A stretch of DNA of 64,000 bases. It comes from Diplodia intermedia (taxonomy: Eukaryota > Ascomycota > Dothideomycetes > Botryosphaeriales > Botryosphaeriaceae). The stretch covers positions 1 through 64,000 of the forward strand of contig JAKEKT010000039.1 in NCBI GenBank assembly GCA_021495925.1. The letters run 5' to 3'. The notes under the pieces were generated by a model. It was not told the DNA's origin and ran no database searches. It saw nothing but the letters and a program-made list of their open reading frames with translations. Made by a program: the position numbers and the translations under genes. Below, piece by piece: positions 1 through 11,826 of this stretch. The first letter of the stretch is position 1. Every line of letters begins with the position of its first letter.

Positions 1-271
1 GATCGCTTTCGCAAGCCTGACGCGCCTGTTATCGCGTCCGCTGCAGAGGCTGGGGCTCGGTGCTGTCGTGGCGCCGGCGATGCCGTTGTCGAGCGGACAG
101 GGATTTGGGGGATCGCCTACCGGTGTAACTGTACCAAGCAGCCGTCTGGCATGCCGAACCCAGGACGAATTGATCAATCTCCTGCTCCGAAAGTTGGTCC
201 ACAATCTCCTGTGTCAGACCTGCGTTGGCGCCGGTGTGGTCTGTAGCATTACTGTCAGACCCTGCTTCCAA
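1..271 (-). CDS. Possible 5' end of an unidentified gene running off the left edge
   Basis: On the minus strand an ATG at 271 opens a reading frame whose first 46 or so residues look protein-like (an acidic start, then an amphipathic stretch reading QEIVDQLSEQEIDQFVLG). The frame then turns into low-quality sequence and stops near 29. A GTACAG donor at about codon 46 and a TGCAG acceptor further on would restore an open frame to the edge, so this may be exon 1 and the start of exon 2 of a truncated gene. No family is recognised. The splice choice is not unique and the evidence is weak. Confidence 0.25.
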
Positions 272-2875
272 AGTGTACGTTCTGGGAGACGTGGTTTACT
301 TACAAACTACATGCACAAGCACAGCGTCTGTTCTCACGTTAGCGACACATTCTTATTGTGCCTTTGCTCCGTGGCTTTCTCTAAGAGACTCACCCATCGT
401 GTAGAACCCAAGTGTCTGGTAACCATTAGCCGCACGTCCTGATCCGTCCGAGCGAGGTATAGACTTACAAGAAGCGTAATGTAATCATCTCCAGCGAGGC
501 CCCGGAAGCCCACCGTCCTGATGCGGACAATCCATCGTAGTGTGATAGTGACGAGACCGATGACGAACCAAGCCTACGCCAAGGAGTGTCAGTAACTTGG
601 CGGGGGGCGCTTGCGGATTCTCTCCGTGTCCACCTACCCAGATTTCTCTCAGGAAGCTCGGGTCTTTCTCCAGATGGACCTGGTAGCCGGTTTTTTCCAT
701 GACCATGTCTGGCTACGAATAACGTGCTGCGATATTCGAAGCTTCGTCCAGTTGCTATATCCCCAGCAAGGGTAGAGACGGACGCGGTGCGGTGCACCGA
801 GGAAAGACAAGACAACAAGATGTGAGACAAGGCGCGTTAAAGGTTCAAAGCCAGCAGCACTCTCAGAAAAAGAAAGGTTGCGAGATGCGGGGGTCCAGAT
901 CAGAAAAAACTGAATCATGGCAAGCGGGGGAGCCATATATCACACTTGGAGGTAACGGTCCATCAGTCACCCTGACAGACGGACCAGCAAGCCGCCGCGC
1001 CCTGTACCAATTGCGAATGGGTGACGATCAATCCCAGCCAGCCCCAGCCCCAGCCCAGCCAAACTACAACCCTGCGCCGATCTAGAGCAGTCGCCGGACT
1101 CTGAACTGTGTGCGTTCTGACGATTTCTCCCTCGCCAAGCCACCGATCGACGGCCTCCCTCGCGGACGCCGTGCACATCAGAAAAAGTACCTGGATTGGC
1201 GTCAAGGATAGCTAGCGGCCGGCCGCACTGAGCCTGGGAGAGCGGCTCGTTTGTGCCGACTTGCCCACTCGGCCAATCAGAGCGTCGGCGGTGCGTAATG
1301 GTGGCGGTGTGGCGACGCGAAAAGTAGGCCCTTCTCCGGCTAGTGTGGAGGGAAGGAGAAAGGTGCCATCGGGGTGCAGTAGCGGCGCTTTGGTGGCAGA
1401 GCCGCGATGGGTTGCAGGACCGGCCATGGAAGCGTCGGCCGCAGTAGCCGGCCGATCGAATTGTCATTTGGGATCACGCTAGGTGCGCAAGCCATCTGTC
1501 GGGGACATGCTGCCGGCGATCCTCCCGCGCTTTGTTCCTCGGCCATTGATGGAGAGAGACGGCGGAAAGGGTAGGTGTTGAGAGGCGTTTTGCGGTAGTG
1601 GTTGGCTGGCGTATCTGACATCTCGGCTCTTTGGGTGAAGTAAAACTCTTTCGTATCATCTGCCGGACTAGCCGAACAAGACGGGCGGTACGTCAGCAAG
1701 TGCAGTAGCTTTGTCCGGGTAGGTAGAATAATGGTACCTACCGCGGCCGGACAGTTTGGCTAGTTCTCGGCGGAGGGTCCGAAAACTGGGGCTGGTGATG
1801 GACGGCGCCACCAAGTGCAAGCCCCATCCCACCTGAGAGGCTCGGCTCCTCCCGACGATCAGCATGAGTGCGCACAACATCAGGATCGAGGCCAGGTCCC
1901 CTGTCTACCAAGGGCCATGCAGCCTCTCAGGATCCGCAACGTGAACTCGCGACCGTCGAAGCTAAAAGGGAAAGTCCAGGGGGACCATCAGACAAGGAGC
2001 GCTCCAGGGGACGCGAGGGCACGATTTAGAGGGTTTGATCTGGGCCCGGTTTCTGTACCGGTGGGTAGCTTCGCCGTTCATTACCGAGCCGCGGAGCCTC
2101 ACTTGGCCAACCAGGGACGCGAATCTTATTTCAAGGTTGGAGCTACTGGCGAACTTCGAGAAAACGCAGGGAACGTCTCACGAGCTGCAGCTGAACCCAA
2201 ACCATACAGCCCTCCTGCGAGGTACGAGTCCCACAGCCAAAGCGGATAAAACCCCCGAGAAGGAAGCAGCGGGGCCGTCGTTGCCCTGGATCCCGTTGGA
2301 ATCCAACTGCATCGACTTCGAGAAGGATTGTTGTGTCCAATGGTTCGTCGCCGCCGCTTGCGATTCCCTCGGCGCCACCGCGATCCTGTTCCTTCTTCAA
2401 CGGGCAAATGGTCACGACCGTCTGCGCTGGATATGCAGTGTGAGGTATCCCCGGCGGATTGTCCCCAGACGCTAGCCGCTCAGCTGCGGCCGGCCCGTCG
2501 GTAGCCGTGCATCCGCCGACGGAATGGCCGTAGCCCGCCGCCACAGGAGATCCAGAACTCGAGCCGCTTTCAGCTCTGTGAGACTACACTCAGCCTGCTC
2601 ATCGTTGTGGCATGATTTTGGCTGTTTGAGGAAGCGAATGTTGGTTGTGGTGCGGGAGGGAAGCGTAGTGCCAGGCACCGTCCACACTTTTATTCATTCA
2701 TGGCGAAATCGGTGCATCACAGCTGTGCCCGGCGTACGAGCTGTCTTACTGCCGCAGGAAGAGCCGGTACGTGTCACTGCGGGGCCGAGGGGGATGTGCT
2801 GCAACTATTGAGACGGCGTGAGAGCATTGGTGCGCAATTTCTGCCGCATTTCAAAGGGTTCAGTTCAGCCTGGCA
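272..2875. other. Long gene-poor flank, no supported gene
   Basis: About 2.6 kb without a reading frame I can support. Open stretches exist on both strands (for example 967-1467 minus and 2035-2475 plus), but they are short, overlap one another, have no recognisable domain and do not join through credible introns. The segment probably holds promoter and untranslated sequence of the flanking genes. Confidence 0.5.
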
Positions 2876-5501
2876 TCACCCGGCCCAATCTAACCAGTCC
2901 ATCCAGTCAAGGTTGTTCGCATAAGCCACAGGGAGGTTTAGATCAAAGGGTTGCAGCGCGTTTTGATCGTTTTGGATAGCCTGGTCGATCTCCATGTCGG
3001 ACATTGTCGAGAACAGGAGCGGCTGCGGCGTAATTGTGGGCTCTCCTGCCCAAGGCGCCGCGGCAGGGAACTGCGCTCCGGCCATAGCGCCTGTTGTGAC
3101 CGGTAGCGCAGCCTCAGAGATCGAGGTGCGATGGTTCTGCTTTTGGGGGGGCATTGCCGAAATGCTGCGTCCAAGCATCGCCCTCAGATACCTCCCGAGT
3201 ATCGCAGATACACCCTCTCGGTGGCGTGGCGTGGTCCCGATTCGCTCCAGCGCCCCGGCAGTCTCTTCGATCAGCTGGCGAACGCTGGGGGCTAGGCTCG
3301 CACTGAAGCCCGCTCCAAGGCTGTGCAGGCGGAGCGTGAAACAGGCGGCAAAGGCAACCATGATGGCTGTGTTGTTGGGCATGGACGCCAGCTCCTTCTC
3401 GCCGTGCAGAGCAGCGCGCATGACATGCAGTGCCGAAGACAGACCAGCGGCTCGGAAGAATCTTCTCACTTCAGCCGGCGCGGTGGGGTGGTTGACAACG
3501 CTGCTGTAAAGGGATAGCCTGGTGTGGCTGACAAGAATCTGGACGTATGGTGGAAGGCGATAGCCCGCTGCCTTGGTCAATATCCGGTCATGTTTCCAGA
3601 ATGGCCGAGACTTACGTTGCTGAGCATATGCCCAGATTCGATGCCACTGCTCGAAGAAACCATCGATCATGGCTTTGATTCTGTGCCCCCATAAGCAGGG
3701 GGTCATGTGCAAATCAAAGACTGGCACTTACCGCTGGACGGTCTCAGAAGACGACGTGACTTCCGGCACAAATATATCACAGCAGTCACGGATGTTTTTG
3801 ATGAGCACATCCAAGTCCCTCCGCATGACAGCCACGGAGATGATGGAGCTGTCCCAGATATCGGCGATATCCGAGATATGCCACGCATCACACCGTTCCA
3901 CAAGCGAAGTTTTCGGCACTACCGGTACACGTCCTCTTGCAAGGCAGACACTGCGCAGCAATCATCAGCACTGAAACCAAACAACACGGCAGAGCATGTA
4001 CCCTCGGTCAAGCACAAACAGCGAGAGCCAACTTCTCTCTCGCCGTCTGAGCAAGCGTCTTCCGAGCATGGAAGCAGGATCAACATTCTCGAAGCCGTCT
4101 AGGTAAAGAGCCTTTTTCGCATCGATGGTGTCAGATCCGGTGTAGCCTTGCAAGCTAGCATCAGGCACATTATTAGGAGAGGGGGCGATGATTTTGTGCA
4201 AGGCAAGGTCCATGGCGACGGTTAAAGCGGCGGAGAGATAGGAGCAGGTCTCGTCGTCTGCCCAATGTTCTCCAAAAGACAGCCACGGCACGTTGACCAT
4301 GAAAGCCAGCACAACCTCGACGGATCTGTAGCGTTCCACCATGGCTGTGTGCGCGAGCTTTCTGCTGTGAGCAGACAGTCTTTTCGAGAGCGCTTCTGCA
4401 GATGGGATGAACAGAGCGGAAGCGGCCAGGATGGAAGTGAGCAGAAAGGACGAGCGTCCACGAACAAAGGGCAGAGAGTGCACGAATCGATCCATGCCCC
4501 ATCTTGTGTGGGTCAGGTGCTCGAAGAAGTACTGAAAGAGTTCATCGGCTTCGGTTTGGGTGACGAGGCCGAGCTCAATGGGATCCATCTTGGGGCTGGC
4601 ATCTAGCTTGGGACGCAGCGGGCTGAAAAAAGCCAAGACGGTCTCGCTGCTCTGATCGACCTCCTGATAGGGCCCAGCATTAAGACGCAGCCTGGAGAGG
4701 TCGGAAGCGTGGGCCAGCAGCTGAAGAGGGTTCTCGGCATCGTTCAAGGGATAGTCGGCAACAGCGGTGGCTGGAGTTGGGGATTCAGGGCTGGAGGTGT
4801 TGGAAGGGGAGTAGCCCTCGGACGGCTCATTGGGGAGGCCGGTAGACTGAGCATAGTCGTCGAGGCTTGCGTCGTGGCGGTCAGCCTGAGGCAGGTGGCG
4901 GACGGCGTTCAGCAAGTGCTCGAGATGCAGGGCGGCCTCGTTGGTCTTGGGGTCGGTGCGGCCAGACTGCAGCTGGTTGACGGCTTGCTCGACCTGGAAG
5001 ACGGCCTTTGCCAAGCCGGTGCGCTTGCTGTCGACGGGTCAGGTCAGCGGCGGACAGGGCCCAAGTGGAGACATACTTCTTGGTGCCCTTCTGGCGGCCG
5101 ACATGGTGCGAGGGGATGACGCAATCAGAGCCTTTCTGGCGGCACTTTTTGCATACGGCGGCACCGGGGTCTCGCAGGCATTTCGTCTTGGTGCGGCGGC
5201 AGGCGATGCAGGCGGCCTGCTTGTTGCCTTTTGCCCGGCTCTCGTGCGTCGGGTCGTCCATGGCGGGCGGCATCTCGAGACTCGCGTTCGGTTGGAGCCG
5301 TCTCGTCTCGGCGACGGGGTGTTTTACGCGTGCATGCTGTGAGGAGGATTGGGCAGCGGAGACGGCGGTTCGATGCGGGCTGGGCCGGCCAAGCTTCCTC
5401 GGATCAGCGCCGTCATACCGTTTGACCGTTGTGTTATCGCCGACTCGCCGGGTAGCACTACCGTTAAGCGCAGTCTTGGGCTTAGCCTTCCCCTCCGCCA
5501 C
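2876..5501 (-). CDS. Zn2Cys6 transcription factor with fungal-specific regulatory domain
   Basis: Predicted nuclear DNA-binding regulator. Exons on the minus strand: 5501-5077, 5027-4002, 3950-3732, 3680-3616 and 3567-2876 (introns 49, 51, 51 and 48 nt), giving about 808 residues. The first exon carries a zinc binuclear cluster, cysteines at residues 98-127 spaced CX2CX6CX8CX2CX6C. The second and third hold the middle homology region of fungal_trans type, including the typical RRRERSWLSLFVLDRG stretch, which is cut by an intron exactly after DRG. The last exon has the conserved HTRLSLYSSVVNHPTAP segment. The 48-nt intron is a multiple of three with no stop, so it may be retained (824 residues). 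A downstream Met near residue 77 is an alternative start. The targets are unknown. Confidence 0.85.
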
Positions 5502-5951
5502 CCCTCTAGGTCCAATTGGCGCTGGCTGTAACGAGTCAGAGGTGTGCCGGGAATTTAGGCATATCTAGTAGAACTCGATGTTTCCCATGCACAATCAACC
5601 GGTTACCTGGTCCGTATCGCTATACCCAGATGATCGTATTGCGCTAGCGAGATTTGACGCTGCTTCCGCCCACCTTCCCCGCATCCTCACCACCACCACA
5701 CAATCCTCTTTGCCCGGAGCGGAATCCATCGCCGTTCACTGTGCGGCCATGTGGTCGAGTCGCGTCAGCACACACTCGGCTTCTTCGCCCCGCAATGGAA
5801 TGAGGCGCTTCTCGGCTGTACGACTGCCGTGACGCCGCCCGTCCCACCGGAGCTACTTTTGCACCCGAGTCGCGCCCCAGCTTTTGGAGCTCCGTCCTGA
5901 CATCCGAGCTGCTCGACAGCTCTTCACACCTCACCACCACCAATTGGCGCC
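5502..5951. promoter_or_regulatory. Divergent promoter with a repeated CCAATTGGCGC element
   Basis: This 450-base segment separates the divergent Zn2Cys6 gene and the AhpD-like gene. The 11-mer CCAATTGGCGC occurs twice, at 5512-5522 (11 bases upstream of the regulator's ATG) and at 5940-5950 (just before the other gene's ATG at 5952). Its core CCAATTGG is palindromic and contains a CCAAT box. A function is inferred only from position. Confidence 0.35.
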
Positions 5952-6900
5952 ATGTCGAAGCTGTCGGAGCCGCTGAAAGCCCTCATCAACGCCGGCTTCG
6001 CCCGGCCAGGCCCCGCGCCCGCGCCCAGGGGCATCCGCTCGCTGTTCGAGCGCATCGCGAAGGACTCGGCCTCGAAGAACATCGCGACGCCGTGCTGGCT
6101 GACCATCGCGACGGCCACATCCATGACCATGAACTCGCCCGCCTCCATGAAGGAGCTCTACGACGTCGCCACAACCCTCGACAGCAAACAGGCGACGGGC
6201 GCCGTCGAGACGGCCGAGCTGATGCGCGAAGTCGGCCTCAAGTGCATCGGCTTCAACGGCATCCCGCGCTCCATCAACTGCCTGGGCGCCTTCCGCAGCA
6301 GCCTGCCCGAAGACGTCGTCAGCAAGCTATCCACCGAGCCGACGAGGTACATACATGCATACAATCACCACCCTCTCCGCTACAAGCGAAACAGAGACTA
6401 GACCAGAGACTGACAAGAGAACAACAACAACCCACAGGACACCCTCCACCTCCAACATCGAGGCCATGCGTAAGCGCGGCTTCGCGCTGTGGTCCGACAT
6501 CTACCGGCCCTTCGACGCCAAACTGCTCGACAAGCTCGCCGCCTCGCACCCGGACCTGCCCGTCCACATCATCAACAGCCACTACTCGGCCCTCTTCACC
6601 GACCCGCCCGAGAAACAGACGCCACGCGTGGGCCGCACGCTGACGTCGCTCGTCGGCATCTCGTGTCTGCGCGCGCAGACGGGCGTCGGGCCGCAGGTGC
6701 TGTCCCACGTCTTCGGCCTGCGCAAAGCGTTCGACGAGGATGGCATCAAGACGAATGCCGAGGCGGACGTGCCCGGGGCGCGCTGGCTGGCGGGCGAGGA
6801 GGGCAATTTCTGGATATTGGAGACGGTGGATGCGATTGTGAAGGAGATTGGAAATGGGGAGGGGACGACGTATGCGCCGGGGTTGAAGGCGAAGTTGTAG
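5952..6900 (+). CDS. AhpD-like (carboxymuconolactone decarboxylase-like) conserved fungal protein
   Basis: Two exons, 5952-6346 and 6438-6900, joined across a 91-nt intron (GTACAT...CCACAG), give 285 residues. The protein resembles a conserved fungal family with an AhpD-like all-helical fold. The recognisable blocks are LMREVGLKCIGFNGIPRSIN before the intron and CLRAQTGVGPQVLSHVFGLR near the C terminus. The CXXC pair of true AhpD peroxidases is missing: only one Cys and a later His are present, so peroxidase activity should not be assumed. The substrate and location are unknown. The gene converges on the CoA-transferase gene, with 124 bases between the two stop codons. The last 250 bases are much more G-rich on the coding strand than the rest. 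Confidence 0.75.
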
Positions 6901-7024
6901 GTACGGGATGGACCTCTTAGACGGATGGGACGTTGGCGATGATACACCGGGTTGGATATGTATATTCATTCAGAAGAGAACGTGCTTTGTTCATGCACGG
7001 AAAATAACTAATTTACTTCTATAT

Positions 7025-8968
7025 CTACTCCATGGGCTTCAGGTCCTCGGCCACCTTGAACTTCGCATCCGTTTTGCTCTGCACGTCTTCGACAGTGACG
7101 CCGGGAGCGACCTCGGTGAGCGTCAACCCACCATTCGCCCTGTCGACTTGGAATACGCACTATTCAATGTCAGCATTCACAACTTTCCACCAATTCAAGA
7201 GACTCACCATATCCGTTATGATCGTGCTGACCACCTTCGCACCAGTCAACGGCAGCTTGCATTCCTGCACAATCTTCGACGAGCCGTCCTTGGCAACATG
7301 CTCCGTCGCAACGATGATCTTGGTGACGTCCGGGTTCGACACGAGGTCGATGGCGCCGCCCATTCCCTTGAACGTCTTGCCGGGGATCATGTAGTTGGCG
7401 AGATCTCCCGATGCGCTGACTTGGAGAGCCTAACGCAAGGAATCAGTACGGAGCATTGTGTTTTATCGGCATCGAACTTACTCCGAGAACAGAGACGTCG
7501 ACATGGCCGCCGCGGATCATGCCGAAGGACTCGGCGCTGTCGAAGGTCGAGGCGCCGGGGATGAGCGTGACGGTCTCCTTCCCGGCGTTGATGAGATCAG
7601 GGTCGACCTCATCTTCCGTGGGATACGGTCCCTAGCATTTACATCAGCAACCACTCCGCGAGAAAAGTCCCTCAGCTCCTGAATGGGGGCTGAGAAAAAA
7701 AAAAAAGAAAAGGACAAAGGTCGACATACCATCCCCAACAAGCCATTCTCACTCTGAATCCACACCCTCACATCGGGATCCAAGAAGCTCGGGGCCAGCG
7801 TCGGGATGCCCACGCCCAGATTGACATAGTACCCCTCCTTCAGCTCCCTCGCCGTCCTGCGCGCGATCCGCTCCCTCCTCGCATCCAACGCCCCCGCCCC
7901 GGCGTCCCGCACCTTCCTCACCTCGACCCCCTTCCCCGCCGTCGCCGGGACGATGCGATCGACAAAAATCCCCGGCAAATGGACCTGATCGGCCTCGATC
8001 GCGCCGACGGGCACGACCTCCTCCGCCTCGACAACCGTCAACCTCGCCGCCTTCGCCATCAGCGGCGCAAACGTGCGCGTCGTATACCTAAACTGGCAAT
8101 TCCCCGCCTCATCGACCCTCGCCGCCCTGAGGATCGCCACGTCTCCATGCAGCGCCTCCTCAAGAACATACTCCCTCCCCCCAAACACCCTTGCCTCCTT
8201 CTTCCTCCCATGCTCCAGCACCTCCCCCCCTTTCCCTCCCCCCAAACGCACCGGGATCCCGCCCGACTGCACCAACGTCCCGACGCCGGTGGCGGTGTAG
8301 AAGGCGGGGATGCCGGCGCCCGCGGCGCGCAGCCGCTCCGCGATGGTGCCCTGCGGCGTCAATTCGACGGCGATGCGGCCGCCCAGGTACGCGGCTTCGA
8401 GGGCTTTGTTGGCGCCCAGGTACGACAGCACCAGCCGCGAGACCTGGCCGGATTGCGCGAGCAGCGCGAGCCCGAGGTTGCCCGCGCCCGCGTTGTTGGA
8501 GACGGCGGTCAGGGAGTGCAGCGAGGAGGCGCCCCGGCGCGCGAGGGCTTCGATGAGGGTTTCTGTGGTCGTGGGGGTTAGTGGTGGTGGGATGGGATGG
8601 GATGGGATGGGATGGAGAGGGGGGGACTACTAACGCGCGATGCCGCAGACGCCGAAGCCCGCGCTGAGTAGTGTCGAGCCGCTCTGGATGTCGGCGACGG
8701 CGGCGTCGGCGCTGTGGTAGAGCTTGGAGGCGCTGCGGTTTTTGGGGGGAGCTTTTGTCGCGGCGGCGGTGGTGGTCGAGGTGGCGTCTTTTTGGAAGCT
8801 GCGGCGTTGTTGCTGCAGTAGCGAGTTGTGGGTGTGGCGGATGGTGGTTGGGAGGGGCGCTGTTGCTGCGAGTGATCGCGGTGCGGATAAGGCGGTGCAG
8901 AATCCGGCGCGTTGGAGGGCTGGAAGCCGGCGGGCAGCCAGTCTGAAGGAGCGCTGGGGGAGCGCCAT
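7025..8968 (-). CDS. Succinyl-CoA:3-oxoacid CoA-transferase, mitochondrial
   Basis: Transfers CoA from succinyl-CoA to acetoacetate or a related acid in the mitochondrial matrix. Five exons on the minus strand: 8968-8635, 8562-7730, 7631-7482, 7429-7208 and 7159-7025, 557 residues. All joints keep frame (introns 72, 98, 52 and 48 nt). The N terminus is rich in Arg, Ser and Ala, as expected for a mitochondrial presequence. It is followed by the alpha subunit region (QSGGIPVRLGGG, then HGDVAILRAARVDEAGN) and the beta subunit region (NLGVGIPTLAPSFLDPD). The catalytic glutamate is Glu383 in SENGLLGM, immediately before the second intron. Both halves are fused in one chain, as in eukaryotic SCOT. 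Fungal relatives may act on other short acyl-CoAs, so the exact donor is inferred. Confidence 0.92.
8589..8615. repeat. GGGAT pentanucleotide repeat in intron 1 of the CoA-transferase gene
   Basis: About five tandem copies of GGGAT on the plus strand, lying wholly inside the 72-nt first intron (8563-8634). On the coding strand this gives a pyrimidine-containing tract between the donor GTTAGT and the branch region. Confidence 0.8.
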
Positions 8969-9957
8969 GGTCGCTGATGGTGGGGAGTGCAAGAGAGATG
9001 GACTGGTAGAAACGACAGAAAGGAGGGTGTGCGAAGGAAGACGGCGTGGTTTGAAAATCCCCCTTGGAGATCTATGCAGCAGGTGAGATGCGGCTCTTTC
9101 AGGGCGGGAATGGTCGTTGGTCGGCAGAGGTACTTGGTATAAAAATGGCGGTACCAAAGTTCGCAGTGAATCTGGGATCCAATTCTGGCTCCGCGGTTGC
9201 CTCTTTCTTCTTCACTTATCCTCGGCGCTGGCTGAAAAAGATTGGATGTTGCTGGGCGTTGGTGTCGCAAATGTACGAGCGTGATTGTTCCTGGCGCGAG
9301 TGGATGACGCGCTCTCGGCCTCTACATCTGGCGCCGACAAGCCGCCCCGCAGTTTCGGCTAAGATGGTTCAAGACTTCTCCGCTCCATCTCCGAACACAC
9401 CTCATTGCGGTATCAAAGGCCGAATCTCGGCGAAGGATGAGAGCAATGGACTTGACATTTCTTTGATCCCTCCTGGTCGTCGATTCTTTGCTAGTATTTC
9501 ACGCCGCTCTTTGCTTGTCAACGCCATTCATTGACCTGGAAAGGTCGAGGTGCGTCACTGATCTGCTTTTGCACCAAAGTATCTGCAGCTTTTGCAGCCT
9601 GCAGCAATTCTTCCAGTATCGACGGTACAATGGCTTATGAATGACAAAAGTTCTAGAGAAACCACCCAAAGAAATATTTGCATTCACTACATGACCCTTT
9701 CCCGAAGCTTATCATCAATCACACCATGGACATTTTTTTTTTCTCTTCAGGCCACTTCAATGCGGCCGAGATCATTGATCTTCCCATACAGTGGCGTCAG
9801 TCCGTACATTCCGACTGTAACGAAGTAATTGCATGCGTCTATATGTAAGAAGCCACTGGACTAGCTCTACAGGCATACAACAGCGTAGTGGGGCGGTGTG
9901 CCTTGGGAAAATCCCAGTGTCTCGAAATCATCGGGATATTGGTCGTCGTCACACCCT
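8969..9957. other. Intergenic region upstream of the CoA-transferase gene
   Basis: This segment holds the promoter of the minus-strand CoA-transferase gene and the 3' flank of the small minus-strand gene ending at 9958. The plus-strand frame 9064-9534 has no domain and no convincing start context. I see no RNA gene or repeat apart from an 11-base T run near 9731. Confidence 0.45.
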
Positions 9958-10450
9958 TCACCGACGTAACGAGTGTCCTGGGTAGAGATCGTAGATGATC
10001 CAGTCGTCACTCACAACGCCTTCGTCGGCGCTGAGAACCACAACGATGGATCCGGTATCCGCCCAGCGGTCGCCAGCACTGTACAAGGCCTCCAGTATGC
10101 CAAGTTGACGGAAGCGGAGGTTGGAAGGAGATTCGCCAACCACAACCATCATCTCGCCGCTGTTGACGCCACCGCCGCCGCTGGTATTGCTGCTGGAGGA
10201 GGAAGCTGCAGAAAAGACCGGCTGGTCATCTTGATTGGGATGATGAAGGTGAGAATGCTGGGCGGCAGCAGAGCAGGGTTCCAATAGCGGGCAGCTACAC
10301 CTTCGGGAGTAGTGGATCGCAGCGCGAAGGAGATTCGAGAATCAAGCGATACGGGATGTTCCGGGAGTCGCGGCCGAGCTGCTTGATGAGTCGGGCATTG
10401 CGAAGGGTCATGGTGTTGAGATCGGCCTCGTTGAGCTTGGCGACGGTCAT
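9958..10450 (-). CDS. Small unidentified two-exon gene
   Basis: An ATG at 10450 opens a frame reading MTVAKLNEADLNTMTLRN. This can be joined by a GTAGCT donor (intron 10298-10181, 118 nt, ending in ACCAG) to a frame that continues to a stop at 9958, giving 124 residues. The second exon starts with a Gly run and continues LGILEALYSAGDRWADTGS. I recognise no family. The frame is also open upstream of 10450, so an earlier exon is possible. The unspliced frames are offset, so without the intron the locus would be two broken frames. This could be a small real gene or a decayed one. Confidence 0.35.
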
Positions 10451-11318
10451 CCTGTGACGACATCGACAAATTTCTACTTCGTAGCAGTGATATCCTCGAG
10501 CGCCCGGCGAGCGGCAGCCTTTGCATCGCACCACGCATGGTAAGCATCCCGAAGCTTTGTGGTGAATCCCTCCTGTTCCAGCTCTCTCTTTGTCAGCTCG
10601 TAATTCGTCCAATTCGGGTCATTGCAGATTGCAGCAAGCCGATTGCTTCGGGGCTTCGGACCGTCACGCTTCCCCGCAGTGCTCGCATACGCATCCGAAT
10701 AGTTGCTTCAATTGCCTGCGTAGGATTGGCATACTGGCCAATAGAGTAAGGGCTATGGCCGTTTTCGTGAAACCAGCATAATACGAGAGATAAGCGAAGC
10801 GCTTGACTCCCTTAGCCGCCCTCGCGCGTAGGCGACCAACGAAGGCTGCCGTTTTGTGGGGGCGATTTGACATATGGTCATCCACTTCCGCAGATATGAG
10901 CACCCTCATCATCGGCGAGTCCGCCACTGGTGCATGTCTTGGGGTCAGGAACAGGGGTCAAGATCTGATCGAGTTCATTGTTGGTGAGACAGCTGGTCGG
11001 TCGATGCTTCGCCCGCGACGCTGTAGCAACAACTCTCATTTACAATAACGGAGCCGGCAGTTGAACGAGCTTCGAAATCCTGAGCCGAAGGCTTGAGCGG
11101 GAGAGGTAGCGGTGATTCGGAAGAGAATGACATCCAAGTAGTCCTCGAAGGCTTCAAAGTTGCGATCGAAAAGGTGTGTCGGCAATAGAGTGTAGCAGCA
11201 ATTCGAAAGAGAATGGCGCGGGGGAAGGAGGAGTAATGAAAAGGTCGCATGCGCGCATTGGCGCTTAGGATCAACCCTCCAAGCCGCATTCTTTTCCTCT
11301 TTATATTTTTCTTCTTAC
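10451..11318. other. Intergenic region, no supported gene
   Basis: Short open frames occur on both strands but show no domain, no consistent codon use and no credible splicing. The segment probably contains the promoter of the small upstream minus-strand gene and the 3' flank of the Naa38 gene. Confidence 0.45.
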
Positions 11319-11826
11319 TCATACCATCGTCGTCGTCGCAGCAGACAATGGCGCCACGGGTGCCGGCGCCCACTGATTCTCCTCACACTCGATCTTGGTG
11401 ATGTAACGGCCGGGTACGACGACCAGGCCGACGTAGCGGCTCGACAGCGGCAGCTGGACAGAGGGGTCGCCGGAAGACTCGATGGCGGCGCGGATGGCGG
11501 CGTCACTGGGGGGTCGGTATTCGTGGGTGAGGGCGAGGATGATGTTGCGGTCCTGTGTTTGAGCGAGATGTATTAGTTGCTGTTTGTGCGACGGGGCTTT
11601 GAGGTGTTAGGTGGGGAAGGGTGGGTTTTACTTTGTCGGTGCATTTCATTTGCCCAATGAACATGCGCTTGTCGGTGACGTGGACGCGGAGGTTGCGGCC
11701 AATGAATTGGGTGAGGTAGGTGATTGCTTGTGTGGTGAAGACGGTGGGTGATGGCGGTACAGCGGATGCAGATGCGGGCGCAGCGGGCGGGGCTGCTGCA
11801 GCTGCAGCTTCGGCGGACATTGCCAT
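11319..11826 (-). CDS. naa38: Sm-like protein, N-alpha-acetyltransferase 38 (NatC auxiliary subunit)
   Basis: Small Sm-fold protein expected to be the auxiliary subunit of the NatC N-terminal acetyltransferase. Two exons on the minus strand, 11826-11632 and 11552-11319, with a 79-nt intron (GTAAAA...ACACAG) between, give 142 residues. An Ala/Pro-rich leader (residues 1-30) precedes the Sm1 motif FIGRNLRVHVTDKRMFIGQM and, after the intron, DRNIILALTHEYRPP. The Sm2 segment YVGLVVVPGRYITKIECEE lies near the C terminus. The intron falls in the loop within Sm1. The spacing fits the LSMD1/Mak31 branch better than Lsm1-8, but the assignment within the Lsm superfamily is by pattern only. Confidence 0.8.

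Noticed and set aside
1..2875. Overlapping open frames in the left flank as possible genes
   Set aside because: No domain, no consistent splicing and no codon preference; most overlap on both strands as expected from GC-rich noncoding sequence.
8589..8615. GGGAT repeats as a telomere-like or transposon-end sequence
   Set aside because: It is a short microsatellite fully inside a small intron, with no terminal repeats or target duplication around it.
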